A DNA stretch of 64,000 nt from Cerasicoccus sp. TK19100 (GTDB lineage Bacteria; Verrucomicrobiota; Verrucomicrobiia; Opitutales; Cerasicoccaceae). Below, one piece after another: positions 45,993 to 55,294 of the stretch. Below the pieces are notes generated by a model. It saw only the letters and a list, made by a program, of their open reading frames with translations, was not told the origin of the DNA and searched no databases. How positions within the stretch are numbered: position 1 is the stretch's first letter; every line of letters starts with the position of its first letter. A program made the translations under genes and the position numbers. The DNA lies in the NCBI RefSeq assembly GCF_027257155.1, contig NZ_JAPWDU010000004.1, positions 310,001 to 374,000 of the forward strand, read 5' to 3'.

Positions 45993-46802
45993 CTAGCGCC
46001 AGATCACGCGCGCCAACCAACTGACGCCAAAGCAGGCCGTGGCCGTGAGCACGATGGCAGCACCGGAAGACCAATCGTAGTGGTAAGATACGACCAAGCC
46101 CACCACAATACTCAGCACGGCAATACCCACGGAAACCATCATCGCTGACAACACCGAACGCGCCCAGACTAATGCCGCCGCCGCCGGAGTGATGAGCAGC
46201 GCAGTAGCCATAAGCGCGCCGACCACACGCACCGCCGTCACGACGCTGAGCGCGGTGAGAAGAAGCAACAGCGTGCGCATACGATTCGGCCGGGCACCGA
46301 TCACGCGCGAGTATTCCGGGTCGACGGACGAGAGCTCGATTTCCTTATTAATCAGCGTCACCGCCACCAGCACCAGACAGGTCACACCAAGGCCGAGCCA
46401 GATATCCTGCGGAGCCACACCAAGCACACTGCCGAAGAGCAGTGCGTTGAAATCACGAAACGAATTCACCTGGCTCATCATCAGCACGCCGAGCGCAAAC
46501 ATGCCGGAAAGCACTACGCCAATCGCAGCATCTTCCCCGACTTCGCGTCGACGCGACAACCAACCAACGCCAAACGCAGTCGCCATTGCCGCGCCCAAAG
46601 CGCCCCAGAAAATATCCACTCCACGCAGGAATGCGAACACCATGCCCGGCAATACCGTGTGAGATAATGCACCGCCGAAAAACGACATGCGCCGCTGAAC
46701 AATATACACACCAATCACCGCGCAGTTGACGCCTGCCAAGACGCCGGCAATGAGCGCGCGCTGCATGAAGTCGGCCTCGAATGGATCCGTCAGCCAATCC
46801 AT
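45993..46802 (-). CDS. znuB: Zinc ABC transporter permease
   Basis: A 269-residue membrane protein of the ZnuB/MntB permease family with seven or eight helices. Visible hallmarks are NCAVIGVYIVQRRMSFFGGALSHTVLPG near the N-terminus and LLITPAAAALVWAR near the C-terminus. Its ATG overlaps the ZnuC stop by one base (TAATG), a clear coupling. Metal specificity is set by the periplasmic partner znuA and the adjacent Fur protein. Confidence 0.92.
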   Translation of the reverse strand: MDWLTDPFEADFMQRALIAGVLAGVNCAVIGVYIVQRRMSFFGGALSHTVLPGMVFAFLRGVDIFWGALGAAMATAFGVGWLSRRREVGEDAAIGVVLSGMFALGVLMMSQVNSFRDFNALLFGSVLGVAPQDIWLGLGVTCLVLVAVTLINKEIELSSVDPEYSRVIGARPNRMRTLLLLLTALSVVTAVRVVGALMATALLITPAAAALVWARSVLSAMMVSVGIAVLSIVVGLVVSYHYDWSSGAAIVLTATACFGVSWLARVIWR

Positions 46803-47521
46803 TATACGCTGCCCTCCTCGCGCAAGTGGCCATCGGCCAGGCGGTAGCGCGCATCAAAAAAACCAGCACCGAACTCGAGATCGTGCGTGGCCGTCACCAG
46901 TGTTTTCCCTTCAGCTTTAAGCCCGTGGAGCACTTGGCGAATCAACTCGCGGTTGTCGGAGTCGACCGCGTTAAAAGGCTCGTCCAACAGCAGCAAATCC
47001 GCGCCATGCAGTAGCGTCCGCGCGACGAGTAGACGCTGCTGTTGACCGCCGGAAAGCTCATTGATTCGTCGCTCGGCCAACGGCAAGAGTTGCAGTTTTT
47101 CGAGTAAGCGCTGAGCGGCCTCGTGCTGTTTTTTTCTGGGCCGTAAAAACCAGCCTAAGTGAATGTAACTGCCGGTCAGCACAAAGCGGCGCACGCTGAT
47201 CGGGAAGCCCCAATCGATCTCGCGATGCTGCGGCAAGTAAGCTACCTGGTGGTGGCACTGCCCTACCGCATGCCCCAGCACGGTGATCTTGCCCTGGCGC
47301 AACGGAAGCAAGCCCGCAACGCTCTTCAGCAAGGTTGATTTGCCCGCACCGTTGTCCCCCAACAGTGCAATACTACGACCACGGTCGATGTTCAGGCTCA
47401 CGCCGCTGAGCACCGGGTGCTCTTCACCCGCGTAACCCAAAGCGACGTCGTCAAAAACGAGCGCCGGGGCATCGTGCGCGTGATGCCCGCCACAAGTGGC
47501 ATGGTAGCGTAGGAGTGGCAC
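46802..47521 (-). CDS. znuC: Zinc ABC transporter ATPase
   Basis: A 239-residue ATPase from the GTG at 47521; the ATG at 47557 would overlap znuA by 32 bases. Walker A is LLGDNGAGKSTLL, the signature ELSGGQQQRLLVAR, and Walker B LLLLDEPFNAVD. The N-terminus contains CGGHHAHD, a possible extra metal-binding patch unusual for ZnuC. The stop overlaps the znuB start. Confidence 0.9.
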   Translation of the reverse strand: MPLLRYHATCGGHHAHDAPALVFDDVALGYAGEEHPVLSGVSLNIDRGRSIALLGDNGAGKSTLLKSVAGLLPLRQGKITVLGHAVGQCHHQVAYLPQHREIDWGFPISVRRFVLTGSYIHLGWFLRPRKKQHEAAQRLLEKLQLLPLAERRINELSGGQQQRLLVARTLLHGADLLLLDEPFNAVDSDNRELIRQVLHGLKAEGKTLVTATHDLEFGAGFFDARYRLADGHLREEGSV

Positions 47522-47525
47522 GGCG

Positions 47526-48551
47526 TTAGCGCAGGGAGTCGGTGATGGTTTCCACATTCACCCGCATCAGCGTCAGGTAGTCGGGCGCGGGTCCGTCGGC
47601 GGCAGTGATGTTGTCCGTGTATAGCGTTGCTACGGTCGGCACGCCGGCTTCGCGCTGTATCTGCTGCGCCAGGCGCGGATTCGCCGAGGCATCGATAAAC
47701 AAGGCAGGCGGGCTAAATTGCTCAATCAATTTCAGCAACTCATGAAACTGCTTAGCCGAAGGATCTGGTGCCTCCGTGGACACGCTACCCAGAATGCTTG
47801 CGGGCGTAAAAAAGCCATAGCGGCGGCCGAAGTAACGCAGGTTATCATGGTAGCCGATCAAGATACGCCGGTTCGCCGCGACTTCACCCAGGCGCGCTTC
47901 AGCCCACTCATCGAGCTCAATCAGTTGATCCAAATACGCCTGACGACGCTCGTCAAAATAGTCCGCATGCGCGGGGTCCAGCTCGGCAAAGGTCAGATTA
48001 ATCGCGAGCACCATCATCAGCGCTTGCTGCGGGTCCAGCCAAACGTGCGGGTCGTATTCACCATGATCATGCCCGTGGTCGTGCGCATCATGTTGGTGGC
48101 CCGTCGGCATGAGTTTGCGCATTTTGCCCCACACTTCGTTGGCTTTAATGGCATCCTCCTTGCAACATGGCGGCTTGCTCTCAGCCTTCGGGTAAAGCAG
48201 GGGCATATCTTGCCAAAAGGCGGCACCAAATTCCATTAGCTCGGCATGATCGGTTAAGACGAGCAGCTCCGCCTGACTTCCGCTGGCCTGCATCGCATCC
48301 CCCAGCCATGGCTCCAGCCCCTCGCCAAAACCGATCACCACATCTGCCTTGGCCAAAGCTCCCAACTGGCGCGGTGATGGCTCAAAGTGATGTGGGTCCA
48401 TGCCCGGTCCGGCAAAAGTCGTGACGGATACTTCCTTACCGCCCACCTGCTCAGCCCAGTCCGCCACAATGCCATTGGTCGCCACGACATTGAGTCGTGC
48501 CGACAAACTGGCGGCTCCGCAGAGCAAAAACAGGATGAAGCATTTATACAT
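47526..48551 (-). CDS. znuA: Zinc-binding periplasmic protein
   Basis: A 341-residue cluster A-I solute-binding protein. It has a signal peptide (to about 18), first ligand His in GMDPHHFEP, a His-rich loop HQHDAHDHGHDHGEYDPHVW (about 150-169), typical of zinc ZnuA, GYHDNLRYFG, and a C-terminal Asp site. A CC pair (KPPCCK) is additional. It is expressed as the first transporter gene, 50 bp after the zur gene. Confidence 0.93.
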   Translation of the reverse strand: MYKCFILFLLCGAASLSARLNVVATNGIVADWAEQVGGKEVSVTTFAGPGMDPHHFEPSPRQLGALAKADVVIGFGEGLEPWLGDAMQASGSQAELLVLTDHAELMEFGAAFWQDMPLLYPKAESKPPCCKEDAIKANEVWGKMRKLMPTGHQHDAHDHGHDHGEYDPHVWLDPQQALMMVLAINLTFAELDPAHADYFDERRQAYLDQLIELDEWAEARLGEVAANRRILIGYHDNLRYFGRRYGFFTPASILGSVSTEAPDPSAKQFHELLKLIEQFSPPALFIDASANPRLAQQIQREAGVPTVATLYTDNITAADGPAPDYLTLMRVNVETITDSLR

Positions 48552-48581
48552 CCCGCCAATTTGCAGGCGGGGCGCAGGGAA

Positions 48582-48596
48582 TGCAATTCATTTGCA
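48582..48596. promoter_or_regulatory. Candidate Zur operator
   Basis: TGCAATTCATTTGCA is a near-perfect inverted repeat (arms TGCAA and TTGCA) 30 bases before the znuA start, between zur and znuA. A further half-site AATTTGCA occurs at about 48558-48565. Zur sites of TGnAAATGAnTTnCA form are known from other phyla; the match here is by pattern. Confidence 0.65.
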
Positions 48597-48601
48597 GTAA
48601 G

Positions 48602-48976
48602 TTATGTGGCGTAGCGACCGTAGATAAAGATCTCCACCTGCTCAGCCTGGAAGCCTTCGGGCAGGTTGTCAGGCTGGATTTTGAAATCGACGCCATCGGC
48701 CAAGACTACGCGATTGGTGTCGCGGCAAACGACGAGGGTACGGTGCCCATTACCAGGCAGCATATAGCACGTACGGTGGCCAGGTACCTCGATTGGTTCG
48801 ATCTCGTTGTTGTCCAGCAGCAGTCGAATATTACGATAAACTGTCGCGATTCCTAAGCCCGGCGCCGACTCTGCGGCACGCTCCTGAATCTCCTTGGGCG
48901 TAAGCGGGTGTTCGGCATTTTTTAACGTGTTCAGAATTGCGGCGCGCTGTTTGGTATCTCTAAAATTTTTCCCCAT
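48602..48976 (-). CDS. zur: Fur-family regulator (zinc-uptake regulator) with reduced metal sites
   Basis: A 124-residue Fur-family protein. The winged helix is intact (TKQRAAILNTLKNAEHPLTPKEI, ATVYRNIRLLLDNN). The dimerisation/metal domain is degenerate: the usual HHHHLVC..CG stretch reads NGHRTLVVCRDTNRVV, and the C-terminal CxxC is absent. So at most one Cys and few His ligands remain. Position directly before znuACB supports Zur. An inverted repeat CTGATAG (48981-48987) / CTATCAG (49005-49011) lies just upstream. Confidence 0.85.
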   Translation of the reverse strand: MGKNFRDTKQRAAILNTLKNAEHPLTPKEIQERAAESAPGLGIATVYRNIRLLLDNNEIEPIEVPGHRTCYMLPGNGHRTLVVCRDTNRVVLADGVDFKIQPDNLPEGFQAEQVEIFIYGRYAT

Positions 48977-48980
48977 TTCG

Positions 48981-49011
48981 CTGATAGTTCTTATAACTTA
49001 CTGCCTATCAG
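48981..49011. promoter_or_regulatory. Inverted repeat upstream of zur
   Basis: CTGATAG (48981-48987) pairs with CTATCAG (49005-49011) across a 17-base spacer. TGATAGTT recurs at 49061-49068. The three copies in an otherwise AT-rich region 5-90 bases before the zur start could be regulator binding sites or promoter elements. Confidence 0.45.
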
Positions 49012-49105
49012 CAGATTCGTTTTCAATGAAAAACGCAGAAAAAGTGATATTTACTACTATTGATAGTTAATTCTCAAATATCGTAAAAGAAATACGATTC
49101 ATGTT

Positions 49106-49600
49106 TTATTCCGCAAACGGGCGATTAATAAAATACCAACTAACCACCCACACTCCAGCGGGGCGACCGTCTCGGGGTGGTGACTCCCGCTCCAGGCAAA
49201 TCAGGCCGCTTTTCTTAAAATTAATGCAGTCTGAGAAAACGTCTCCCGTGAGCAGCCACGAGGTCAAAATTGATAAATGCGGGTTATGCCCAACAAACAT
49301 TAGGTCCTGTGATGTTTCCCAAAGCAGGTTACCCAGCGCGGTAGGATCGTCCATCGGAGCCAGGCCAACAGTCTCAACCAAGGGTGCCTCCAGCTTGAGC
49401 CCATCGTGAAGCAGCTCAGCGGTTTGTCGAGCGCGCACCAGCTTACTATGATGGATTGCTCGCAGGCCGGAGAGCTCTTTACGCTTCACGCGGTCGCACA
49501 GCTTGGCGATGGAGCGCACGCCCTTGGGGGTCAGTTCCCGAGCTTCGTCGGTAGGGAAATCGTAACTGGCTTCGGCGTGTCGCAGCAGATAAAGTCTCAT
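49106..49600 (-). CDS. sixA: Histidine phosphatase, SixA type
   Basis: A 164-residue phosphohistidine phosphatase from the ATG at 49600 (MRLYLLRHAEA). It carries LRHAEA, HSKLVRARQTAELL and FVGHNPHLS, with the two catalytic histidines and arginines of the RHG fold. SixA removes phosphate from phosphohistidine on Hpt and NPr-type proteins. Its start context is poor in Shine-Dalgarno. Two earlier in-frame ATGs add residues outside the family. Confidence 0.88.
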   Translation of the reverse strand: MRLYLLRHAEASYDFPTDEARELTPKGVRSIAKLCDRVKRKELSGLRAIHHSKLVRARQTAELLHDGLKLEAPLVETVGLAPMDDPTALGNLLWETSQDLMFVGHNPHLSILTSWLLTGDVFSDCINFKKSGLICLERESPPRDGRPAGVWVVSWYFINRPFAE

Positions 49601-49648
49601 ACTCACATCATGACACAAACACGGTAAAGGTCCAGTCAGTGCTGGCGT

Positions 49649-50074
49649 TTATTCATCCTCGTCGATGTTCGGATCGGTCCCGGCATTGGCAGGGAGCTCG
49701 TGCGGTAAGGCCCAATAATAAGTCATTAGCCAAAGGCTCCAGGCCCACGGATAAATAACGGCTGGCACAACCACCCCAACCGTTGCCCCAATTAGCCCTA
49801 AGGTCGTTAGTGAGATCACCCCCGCTGCATAAAGAGCCAGCAACAGCGGCAAACAACCGAACACCGTCAGCCCGTAATTCCAGACAACTGCCCCGAGAAA
49901 AAACCCGTCACTACGCGCCATCTTCATCGCGCACCGGGGGCAGCGATAGCACAACTTGAACCACGCGCGAAAGATCGGTCGCCCCCCGCAGTTTGGACAA
50001 CGGTTGGTCAGGCCACGGGTAACGATTTGCCATCGGCTAACGGTGGGTGCTTCCATTGCGCCAAGATGATTCAT
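49649..50074 (-). CDS. DUF983 membrane protein
   Basis: A 141-residue protein with a zinc-ribbon-like start, NRCPNCGGRPIFRAW, then CYRCPRCAMKM, and two or three membrane helices (LTVFGCLPLLLALYAAGVI; LIGATVGVVVPAVIYPWAW). This is the DUF983 pattern; function unknown. The tail is acidic. Confidence 0.82.
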   Translation of the reverse strand: MNHLGAMEAPTVSRWQIVTRGLTNRCPNCGGRPIFRAWFKLCYRCPRCAMKMARSDGFFLGAVVWNYGLTVFGCLPLLLALYAAGVISLTTLGLIGATVGVVVPAVIYPWAWSLWLMTYYWALPHELPANAGTDPNIDEDE

Positions 50075-50091
50075 CCACCAAGCAAATCAAG

Positions 50092-51243
50092 CTATGAGTC
50101 GACCTTGGGAGCACGCCAGGAAAACGGTTCAGGCAGGTCGCCGTATGGGTGCGTATTAAACGCCGACTCCGGCTCGCGCCCAAACCAGCGCCAGTCAATA
50201 AATTCTAGCAAACGCGCTAAGTCTTCCGGCGCATAAAAGTGCCCGCCCTCCCGCAGGTGGAAGGCGTGATCTTCCGCCGCATCGAGAAAACCATAAACTT
50301 GCTTAACCGCTCGCGAACACTGCACCATGCCCCGCTGGTTCGACCAGTGGTCATCCAGGGCGTAAGTATGCAGCAAGGGTCGCGGCGCAATCGCTGCCAA
50401 CAAACAATGCTGATCGAATGGTAAACGCTCAGGCTCACCAATGTATTCATCCAGCCCCCGGCCAAACCATGAGTACAGATCACGCACAATGTTCAGCGTT
50501 TCCCCGCCCGGGCCAACATAACGAAATGAAGCCGAGCCGCCGGCACCCGAGGCGTTGTCATGCACCAGGGCAATCCGGGGATCCGTAGCACCCGCCAACA
50601 GAGTAGTTTTACCGCCGCGCGAATGTCCGCTAATAGCAATTTTCGAAGCATCGATATACGAAAGCTCAGTCAATAAATCGACTGCGCGATGATACGCCCA
50701 GGCCCAGGCGGCGATCGCGCCAAACCCCTTGCCCGGATACACATCGTAAAGCCCTCCACTGCGCTTTTGCTTGTCGACCACATCCGGATAAACCAGATCC
50801 TCCGCCATTTCCGTTCGATCAAAGACCGCCAGCGCCATACCTCGACCGAGCACGCTTCGGATCATGTCGTCGCTCAGATAATGCCAGCAACCGTCCCCGT
50901 AGAGTATCGTCGGGAATAGCCCCTCCCCCGCTGGCGCATATATTTTCACCCCGAGCGCAATCGGCCATTCCCCGCCATGGCATCGCACACTGTAGGAGTT
51001 CAAGCGGGAGCCATCGTCCCACCGGCGGATGCGCGCATGACACCTTGACTCGATAACCACATGCTCTGGCGCAGGCGGCATCCCGCCATATTCCAAGTTC
51101 ACGACTTGCTCCAACCAGTATGATGACTGTGCCGCCCATTCTTCCGGCGAGCGGACCCGCCCACCATCCTTCTTCGCGAATAAATCTGCCAGTGGCAGGG
51201 CGTTAATCTTTGACTCGGCGGCAAGGTGCTGATGAGGGGGCAT
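50092..51243 (-). CDS. CE15-like glucuronoyl esterase family hydrolase
   Basis: A 383-residue alpha/beta hydrolase. GHSRGGKTTLLAGATDPR carries the nucleophile Ser of a CE15-type site; further catalytic features are DNASGAGGSASFRY and GGHFYAPEDL with the likely catalytic His. CE15 enzymes cleave esters between lignin and glucuronic acid of xylan. There is no signal peptide, so a cytoplasmic substrate is implied, or the true start is elsewhere. It may feed the uronate pathway. Confidence 0.78.
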   Translation of the reverse strand: MPPHQHLAAESKINALPLADLFAKKDGGRVRSPEEWAAQSSYWLEQVVNLEYGGMPPAPEHVVIESRCHARIRRWDDGSRLNSYSVRCHGGEWPIALGVKIYAPAGEGLFPTILYGDGCWHYLSDDMIRSVLGRGMALAVFDRTEMAEDLVYPDVVDKQKRSGGLYDVYPGKGFGAIAAWAWAYHRAVDLLTELSYIDASKIAISGHSRGGKTTLLAGATDPRIALVHDNASGAGGSASFRYVGPGGETLNIVRDLYSWFGRGLDEYIGEPERLPFDQHCLLAAIAPRPLLHTYALDDHWSNQRGMVQCSRAVKQVYGFLDAAEDHAFHLREGGHFYAPEDLARLLEFIDWRWFGREPESAFNTHPYGDLPEPFSWRAPKVDS

Positions 51244-51370
51244 GCCGGAATAGATTACCGCGATTTCAGGGCAGTGAAAGTCTGTTTTTTTGCGCGGCGG
51301 ACTGAAAACGCGGCTAATTGTTTCAAGTGCAGCTTCTTAGGTGGTGAGCATCTCCGTTTGACAGGCGTGA

Positions 51371-51493
51371 GGACCCAGCCAAGCATTAATCAAAACATAC
51401 GATGAGCAGGAGATTGCCGAGCTCGATTCGTCCGAGCCCACTTACCATATTCGCTTTGACGTCGAGCCACGGCCCGTTACTCAGTCGCAATAA
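51371..51493 (+). pseudogene. Possible 3' remnant of a gene before the NUDIX gene
   Basis: From 51371 to the TAA at 51491-51493 one frame reads about 40 protein-like residues (including EQEIAELDSSEPTYHIRFDV) but has no ATG, GTG or TTG, and TGA stands before it. Its stop overlaps the NUDIX ATG (TAATG). It looks like the end of a lost gene; chance cannot be excluded. Confidence 0.45.
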
Positions 51494-51984
51494 TGGCCAA
51501 GCAACGAATTTCAGCCGGTTTGCTGATGTATGACGACTCCGGTGACGAGCTCCGGGTTTTCATCGCGCACCCGGGTGGGCCGTTCTTTAAAAAGAAGGAC
51601 GCCGGGCATTGGTCCATCCCCAAAGGCGAGCCCGACCCGGGCGAAGAAGACCTGCTGGAAGTCGCGCGCCGGGAGTTTGCGGAGGAAATTGGCCTGATCC
51701 CACCCGCCAAAACAGACCCCAACGTTATTTTTTGGCCACTGGACACGATTAAGCAAAAGGGCGGCAAGGTCGTCCATGCCTGGGCCTTTCGCGGCGATTG
51801 GCCAGAGGGCCGTGAAGTTGTCAGCAACGAAATCCCCATCGAATGGCCGCCCAAGAGCGGTAAGACGGTCTACATCCCGGAAGTCGACCGCGTAGCCATG
51901 GTCTCGCTCAGCGAAGCCAAGCATTTGCTGAAAGAATCGCAGTGGCCTTTAATAGAGCGCCTAGCGGCGGTTTTAGGGCGGTGA
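51493..51984 (+). CDS. NUDIX hydrolase
   Basis: A 163-residue NUDIX protein. The box GEPDPGEEDLLEVARREF-AEEIGL fits GX5EX7REUXEEXGU exactly, and the N-terminal SAGLLMYDDSGDELRVFIAHPGG plus IPKG are typical. NUDIX enzymes cleave nucleoside diphosphates linked to another moiety; the substrate here is unknown. The 3' flank is a TTCGAA-type repeat. Confidence 0.92.
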   Translation: MAKQRISAGLLMYDDSGDELRVFIAHPGGPFFKKKDAGHWSIPKGEPDPGEEDLLEVARREFAEEIGLIPPAKTDPNVIFWPLDTIKQKGGKVVHAWAFRGDWPEGREVVSNEIPIEWPPKSGKTVYIPEVDRVAMVSLSEAKHLLKESQWPLIERLAAVLGR

Positions 51985-52162
51985 GTTCGAAAGTTGGAAG
52001 GTTTGAAGGTTCGAAAGTTTAGTGACTTACGAATATCCCGAAAGCCAATCCCCCATCTCACAACCATCCAACATTCCAACCTTCGAACCTTCAAACGTTC
52101 CAACTTTCCAACCTTCGAACCTTCAAACGTTCCAACTTTCCAACCTTCGAACCCCCAAACAT
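51985..52162. repeat. TTCGAA-type repeat cluster
   Basis: A left part has GTTCGAAAGTTGGAAGG, and a right part has two near-identical 32-base direct copies, beginning AACCTTCGAACCTTCAAACG, with arms complementary to the left. It is the longest of the four TTCGAA clusters. Confidence 0.85.
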
Positions 52163-52347
52163 CCCCTCCTCCTAGCCTCATCACAGCATAAATCTAGGGT
52201 AGAAGCCTTTTCAAAAACCAGCCGGTGAGTGCGAAATCGCCAAGTGATAAGGACTTCTGGGCATTTCCTCCTTTACACGAGGCCGGGAAAGGCGAAACTT
52301 CGGGGCTAGCCCAACTTTATCAACGTAACTAATTCCCATTTTAGCTT
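52163..52347 (+). other. Leader of the pilus operon; possible structured RNA at 52258-52313
   Basis: TGGGC (52258-52262) can pair with GCCCA (52309-52313), enclosing CCTC (52267-52270) / GAGG (52279-52282) and a CGA / TCG mini-hairpin near 52293-52302. This multi-helix potential is suggestive, but I could not match a known riboswitch consensus. No promoter hexamers are convincing. Confidence 0.35.
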
Positions 52348-54081
52348 GTGACATCCGCTGACGATTTTGTTCTCCAACTTATGCAGGACCGCGGCCTGGT
52401 AGGCGCGGATACCGTCGATCAGGCGTTGGCCGAAGCCAGCGCCAAAGAAGAGCCGCCCGAAAACCTCGATGGTGAAGCCATTGAGATGATTGTGGCCAGC
52501 GGCGCCTGCACCCACCAACAGATTGTTGAAGCCCTCGCCGAGGAATTCAACATGGAGACCATTGACCTCAATGACATCCGCGTCTCCCACGAGGCGCTGG
52601 AACTGGTCAAGCGCGACATGGCCGCGCGCTACCACGTCTTTCCCATTGAGGTCGATGGCAACACCCTGGAACTCGCCACCTGCGACCCGCTCGATGTCGA
52701 CTCGATCGACAGCCTCAGCCACGTGCTGAAGATGAGCGTTAACACCCGCTTGACCACGCCCGAGCAGATCGCCAAGGCCATTGAGAATTACTACGATTCT
52801 CCTGAAGCCAGCGGACTGGAAGGCATGGACAGCCTCTATAAAGACGTTCTCGGCGAGGATGACATCAACATCGAGCTCCCGACGGGTGACGAAGACAATA
52901 CCGACGAAGAGGCCGCGCCGATCATTCGCTATGTGCACATGATCATCACGGAGGCCATTAAGCGTCGCGGGTCCGACATCCACATGGAGCCGCTGGAAAA
53001 GCGCTTCCGCGTCCGCTACCGCATTGACGGTCGCCTGGTGGAGGTGGAAAACCCGCCCAAGCGCCTGCAGCCGGCTATCATTTCACGCATTAAGCTGATG
53101 GCCAACGTGTCCATTGCCGAAAAGCGCGTCCCGCAGGACGGTCGTATTCAGATGCGCGCTTCCGGCAAAGATATCGACTTGCGCGTCTCAGTGCTACCAA
53201 CGGTTTACGGCGAGTCTATCGTCATGCGTATTCTCGACAAGGAAGGCCTCAATCTCGGCCTGCCGCAGCTGGGTTTCTTCTCGGACGACCAAGCCAATTT
53301 CGAGAAAATCATTGCGATGCCCGATGGCGTGTTCCTCGTCACCGGTCCGACGGGGTCGGGTAAGTCCACCACGCTTTATTCCGCGCTCAATTACGTCAAC
53401 CACCCCGACCGCAAAATCATCACCGTCGAAGACCCGGTTGAGTATCAGATGGGCGGCATCAACCAGGTGCAGGTCCGCAAAGATGTCGGCATGACGTTCT
53501 CCGCCGCGCTTCGCTCGATGCTTCGCCAAGCGCCGAACATCATCATGGTCGGGGAAATTCGAGACTTGGAAACGGCTGAAATCGCGATTAATGCGTCGCT
53601 GACCGGTCACATGGTGTTCTCCACGCTCCACACCAATGACGCGCCAAGTGCCGTTACCCGTTTGTCGAATATTGGCGTAAAGCCGTTCCTGATTTCCGCC
53701 GCTTTGCGCGGTGCACTGGCGCAGCGACTGGTGCGACGCATCTGCAACAATTGTAAGAAGCCCCACCTGCCGGAAGTCCACGAAATCAACGCCATGGGTA
53801 TGCCCGACTCCCAACTAGCCGATATCGAATTCTTCAAGGGTGAAGGCTGTGGCAAGTGCAACAACACCGGTTGCAAAGGCCGTATGGGCATCTTTGAGTT
53901 CTTCGTCGTTACCGAGGAAGTCCAGCAGATGATTTACGAAAACCGCACCCTGGTCGAACTGCGCACCAAGGCGCGCGAGGCTGGCATGCGCTCCATGCGC
54001 GAGGACGGCTTCCGCAAGGTTGTCGCTGGCATGACCACCATCGAAGAAGTCCTCCACGTCACCGTGGGCGACATGAGCTAA
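52348..54081 (+). CDS. pilB: Type IV pilus extension ATPase (PilB/GspE family), copy 1
   Basis: A 577-residue traffic ATPase beginning with GTG at 52348. The N-terminal MshEN-like domains are followed by the core: Walker [12 protein letters not shown] (near 333), Asp box, [12 protein letters not shown], His box [12 protein letters not shown], and a zinc site CNNC ... CGKCNNTGC. It powers pilin polymerisation. A second PilB follows at 55295. Confidence 0.94.
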   Translation: MTSADDFVLQLMQDRGLVGADTVDQALAEASAKEEPPENLDGEAIEMIVASGACTHQQIVEALAEEFNMETIDLNDIRVSHEALELVKRDMAARYHVFPIEVDGNTLELATCDPLDVDSIDSLSHVLKMSVNTRLTTPEQIAKAIENYYDSPEASGLEGMDSLYKDVLGEDDINIELPTGDEDNTDEEAAPIIRYVHMIITEAIKRRGSDIHMEPLEKRFRVRYRIDGRLVEVENPPKRLQPAIISRIKLMANVSIAEKRVPQDGRIQMRASGKDIDLRVSVLPTVYGESIVMRILDKEGLNLGLPQLGFFSDDQANFEKIIAMPDGVFLVTGPTGSGKSTTLYSALNYVNHPDRKIITVEDPVEYQMGGINQVQVRKDVGMTFSAALRSMLRQAPNIIMVGEIRDLETAEIAINASLTGHMVFSTLHTNDAPSAVTRLSNIGVKPFLISAALRGALAQRLVRRICNNCKKPHLPEVHEINAMGMPDSQLADIEFFKGEGCGKCNNTGCKGRMGIFEFFVVTEEVQQMIYENRTLVELRTKAREAGMRSMREDGFRKVVAGMTTIEEVLHVTVGDMS

Positions 54082-54089
54082 TGAAATGT

Positions 54090-54165
54090 AAAATGCAAAA
54101 TTCAAAGTTCAAAAATCAAACAGGCACCAGACTGGCTGCGGTTATTTTTTTGCATTTTGCATTTT
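54090..54165. repeat. AT-rich inverted repeat between pilB and pilT
   Basis: AAAATGCAAAAT (54090-54101) pairs with ATTTTGCATTTT (54154-54165) over 12 bases; neighbouring AAAATTC/GAATTC segments extend the pairing imperfectly. It fills most of the 109-bp gap and ends close to a good Shine-Dalgarno (AAGGA) for pilT. Confidence 0.75.
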
Positions 54166-54190
54166 TAATTTTGAATTCAGAAGGACGCCC

Positions 54191-55267
54191 ATGAGCTACG
54201 AAATGAATGAATTGCTCAACCTGATGTGCGATGAAGGCGCGTCAGACCTCCATATTCAGGTAGGCCAACCTCCCACTCTGCGCACCGGCGGCTCGATGGT
54301 GCCAGTCGATGGTCCGGACCTGGAGCCCCAGGACACCGAGGCGCTCATGGAGGCCATCACTTCCGACGCCCATCAACAAAAGCTAAAGACCGTCGGCGGG
54401 GCGGACTTCGGTTTCGCCTTCATGGACAAAGCGCGCTTCCGCGTGTCCGTCATGAAGGCCAAGGGCAACTACGGCATGGTGCTTCGCCAAATCCCGAACA
54501 AACTGTTCGGCCTGCGCGAGATTGGCCTGCCCGACAAAGTAAAAGACCTTCTGACCCGCCCGCGCGGCCTGATCCTCGTCACCGGTCCAACCGGCTCCGG
54601 CAAGTCCACCACCCTCGCCTCGATGATCAACTGGATCAACGAGAACCTGGACGGCCACATTATCACGATTGAGGACCCGATTGAATATTACCACGACCAC
54701 AAGCGCTGCATCGTCACCCAGCGCGAAGTCGGCGTGGATGTTCCCAGCTTCGCCGAGGCCATTCGTGGTGCGCTTCGCCAGGACCCGGACATCATTCTCG
54801 TCGGGGAAATGCGCGACCTGGAAACCATCGAAGCCGCTGTTTCGGCGGCGGAAACCGGCCACCTTGTTTTTGGCACCCTGCACACCACCGGGGCTGCGCG
54901 CACGGTCGACCGTATCGTCGACGCATTTCCTGCCGAAACCAAGGACCAGATTCGCACGCAGCTGGCCTCGTCCATCGTCTCTGTTATTTCGCAGGTGCTT
55001 TGCCGCAAGGTCGGCGGCGGCCGCATCGCCAGCTACGAGATCATGGTCACTACCGACTCCATCTCCGCGCTGATTCGCGAAAACAAGACCTACCGCATCA
55101 ATTCCGACATCCAGACGGGTGCCAACCTGGGAATGATCTCCCTGGATGCTCACCTGCTCAGCCTTTTCAACCGCGGGTTTATCACCGGAGAAACCTGCAT
55201 AGAAAAATCTCAATTGCCCGACGAGATGCGCCAGAAGGTCGCCTCCATGGCCGCGCATAACCGTTAA
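54191..55267 (+). CDS. pilT: Type IV pilus retraction ATPase
   Basis: A 358-residue PilT. Walker A is [13 protein letters not shown] (near 132), then [29 protein letters not shown] and the AIRxAL region [11 protein letters not shown] typical of retraction ATPases. It depolymerises the pilus. A Shine-Dalgarno is visible. It stands between two PilB copies. Confidence 0.96.
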   Translation: MSYEMNELLNLMCDEGASDLHIQVGQPPTLRTGGSMVPVDGPDLEPQDTEALMEAITSDAHQQKLKTVGGADFGFAFMDKARFRVSVMKAKGNYGMVLRQIPNKLFGLREIGLPDKVKDLLTRPRGLILVTGPTGSGKSTTLASMINWINENLDGHIITIEDPIEYYHDHKRCIVTQREVGVDVPSFAEAIRGALRQDPDIILVGEMRDLETIEAAVSAAETGHLVFGTLHTTGAARTVDRIVDAFPAETKDQIRTQLASSIVSVISQVLCRKVGGGRIASYEIMVTTDSISALIRENKTYRINSDIQTGANLGMISLDAHLLSLFNRGFITGETCIEKSQLPDEMRQKVASMAAHNR

Positions 55268-55294
55268 CACATCGCCCGCTTTTGTTGCCTACCC

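Noticed and set aside
45993-48551. Second manganese transporter
   Set aside because: The His-rich loop in the binding protein and the adjacent Fur-family gene favour zinc.
52258-52313. c-di-GMP-I riboswitch
   Set aside because: A GGCGAAAC-like stretch resembles part of the motif, but the conserved GCAAACC half and second hairpin are missing.
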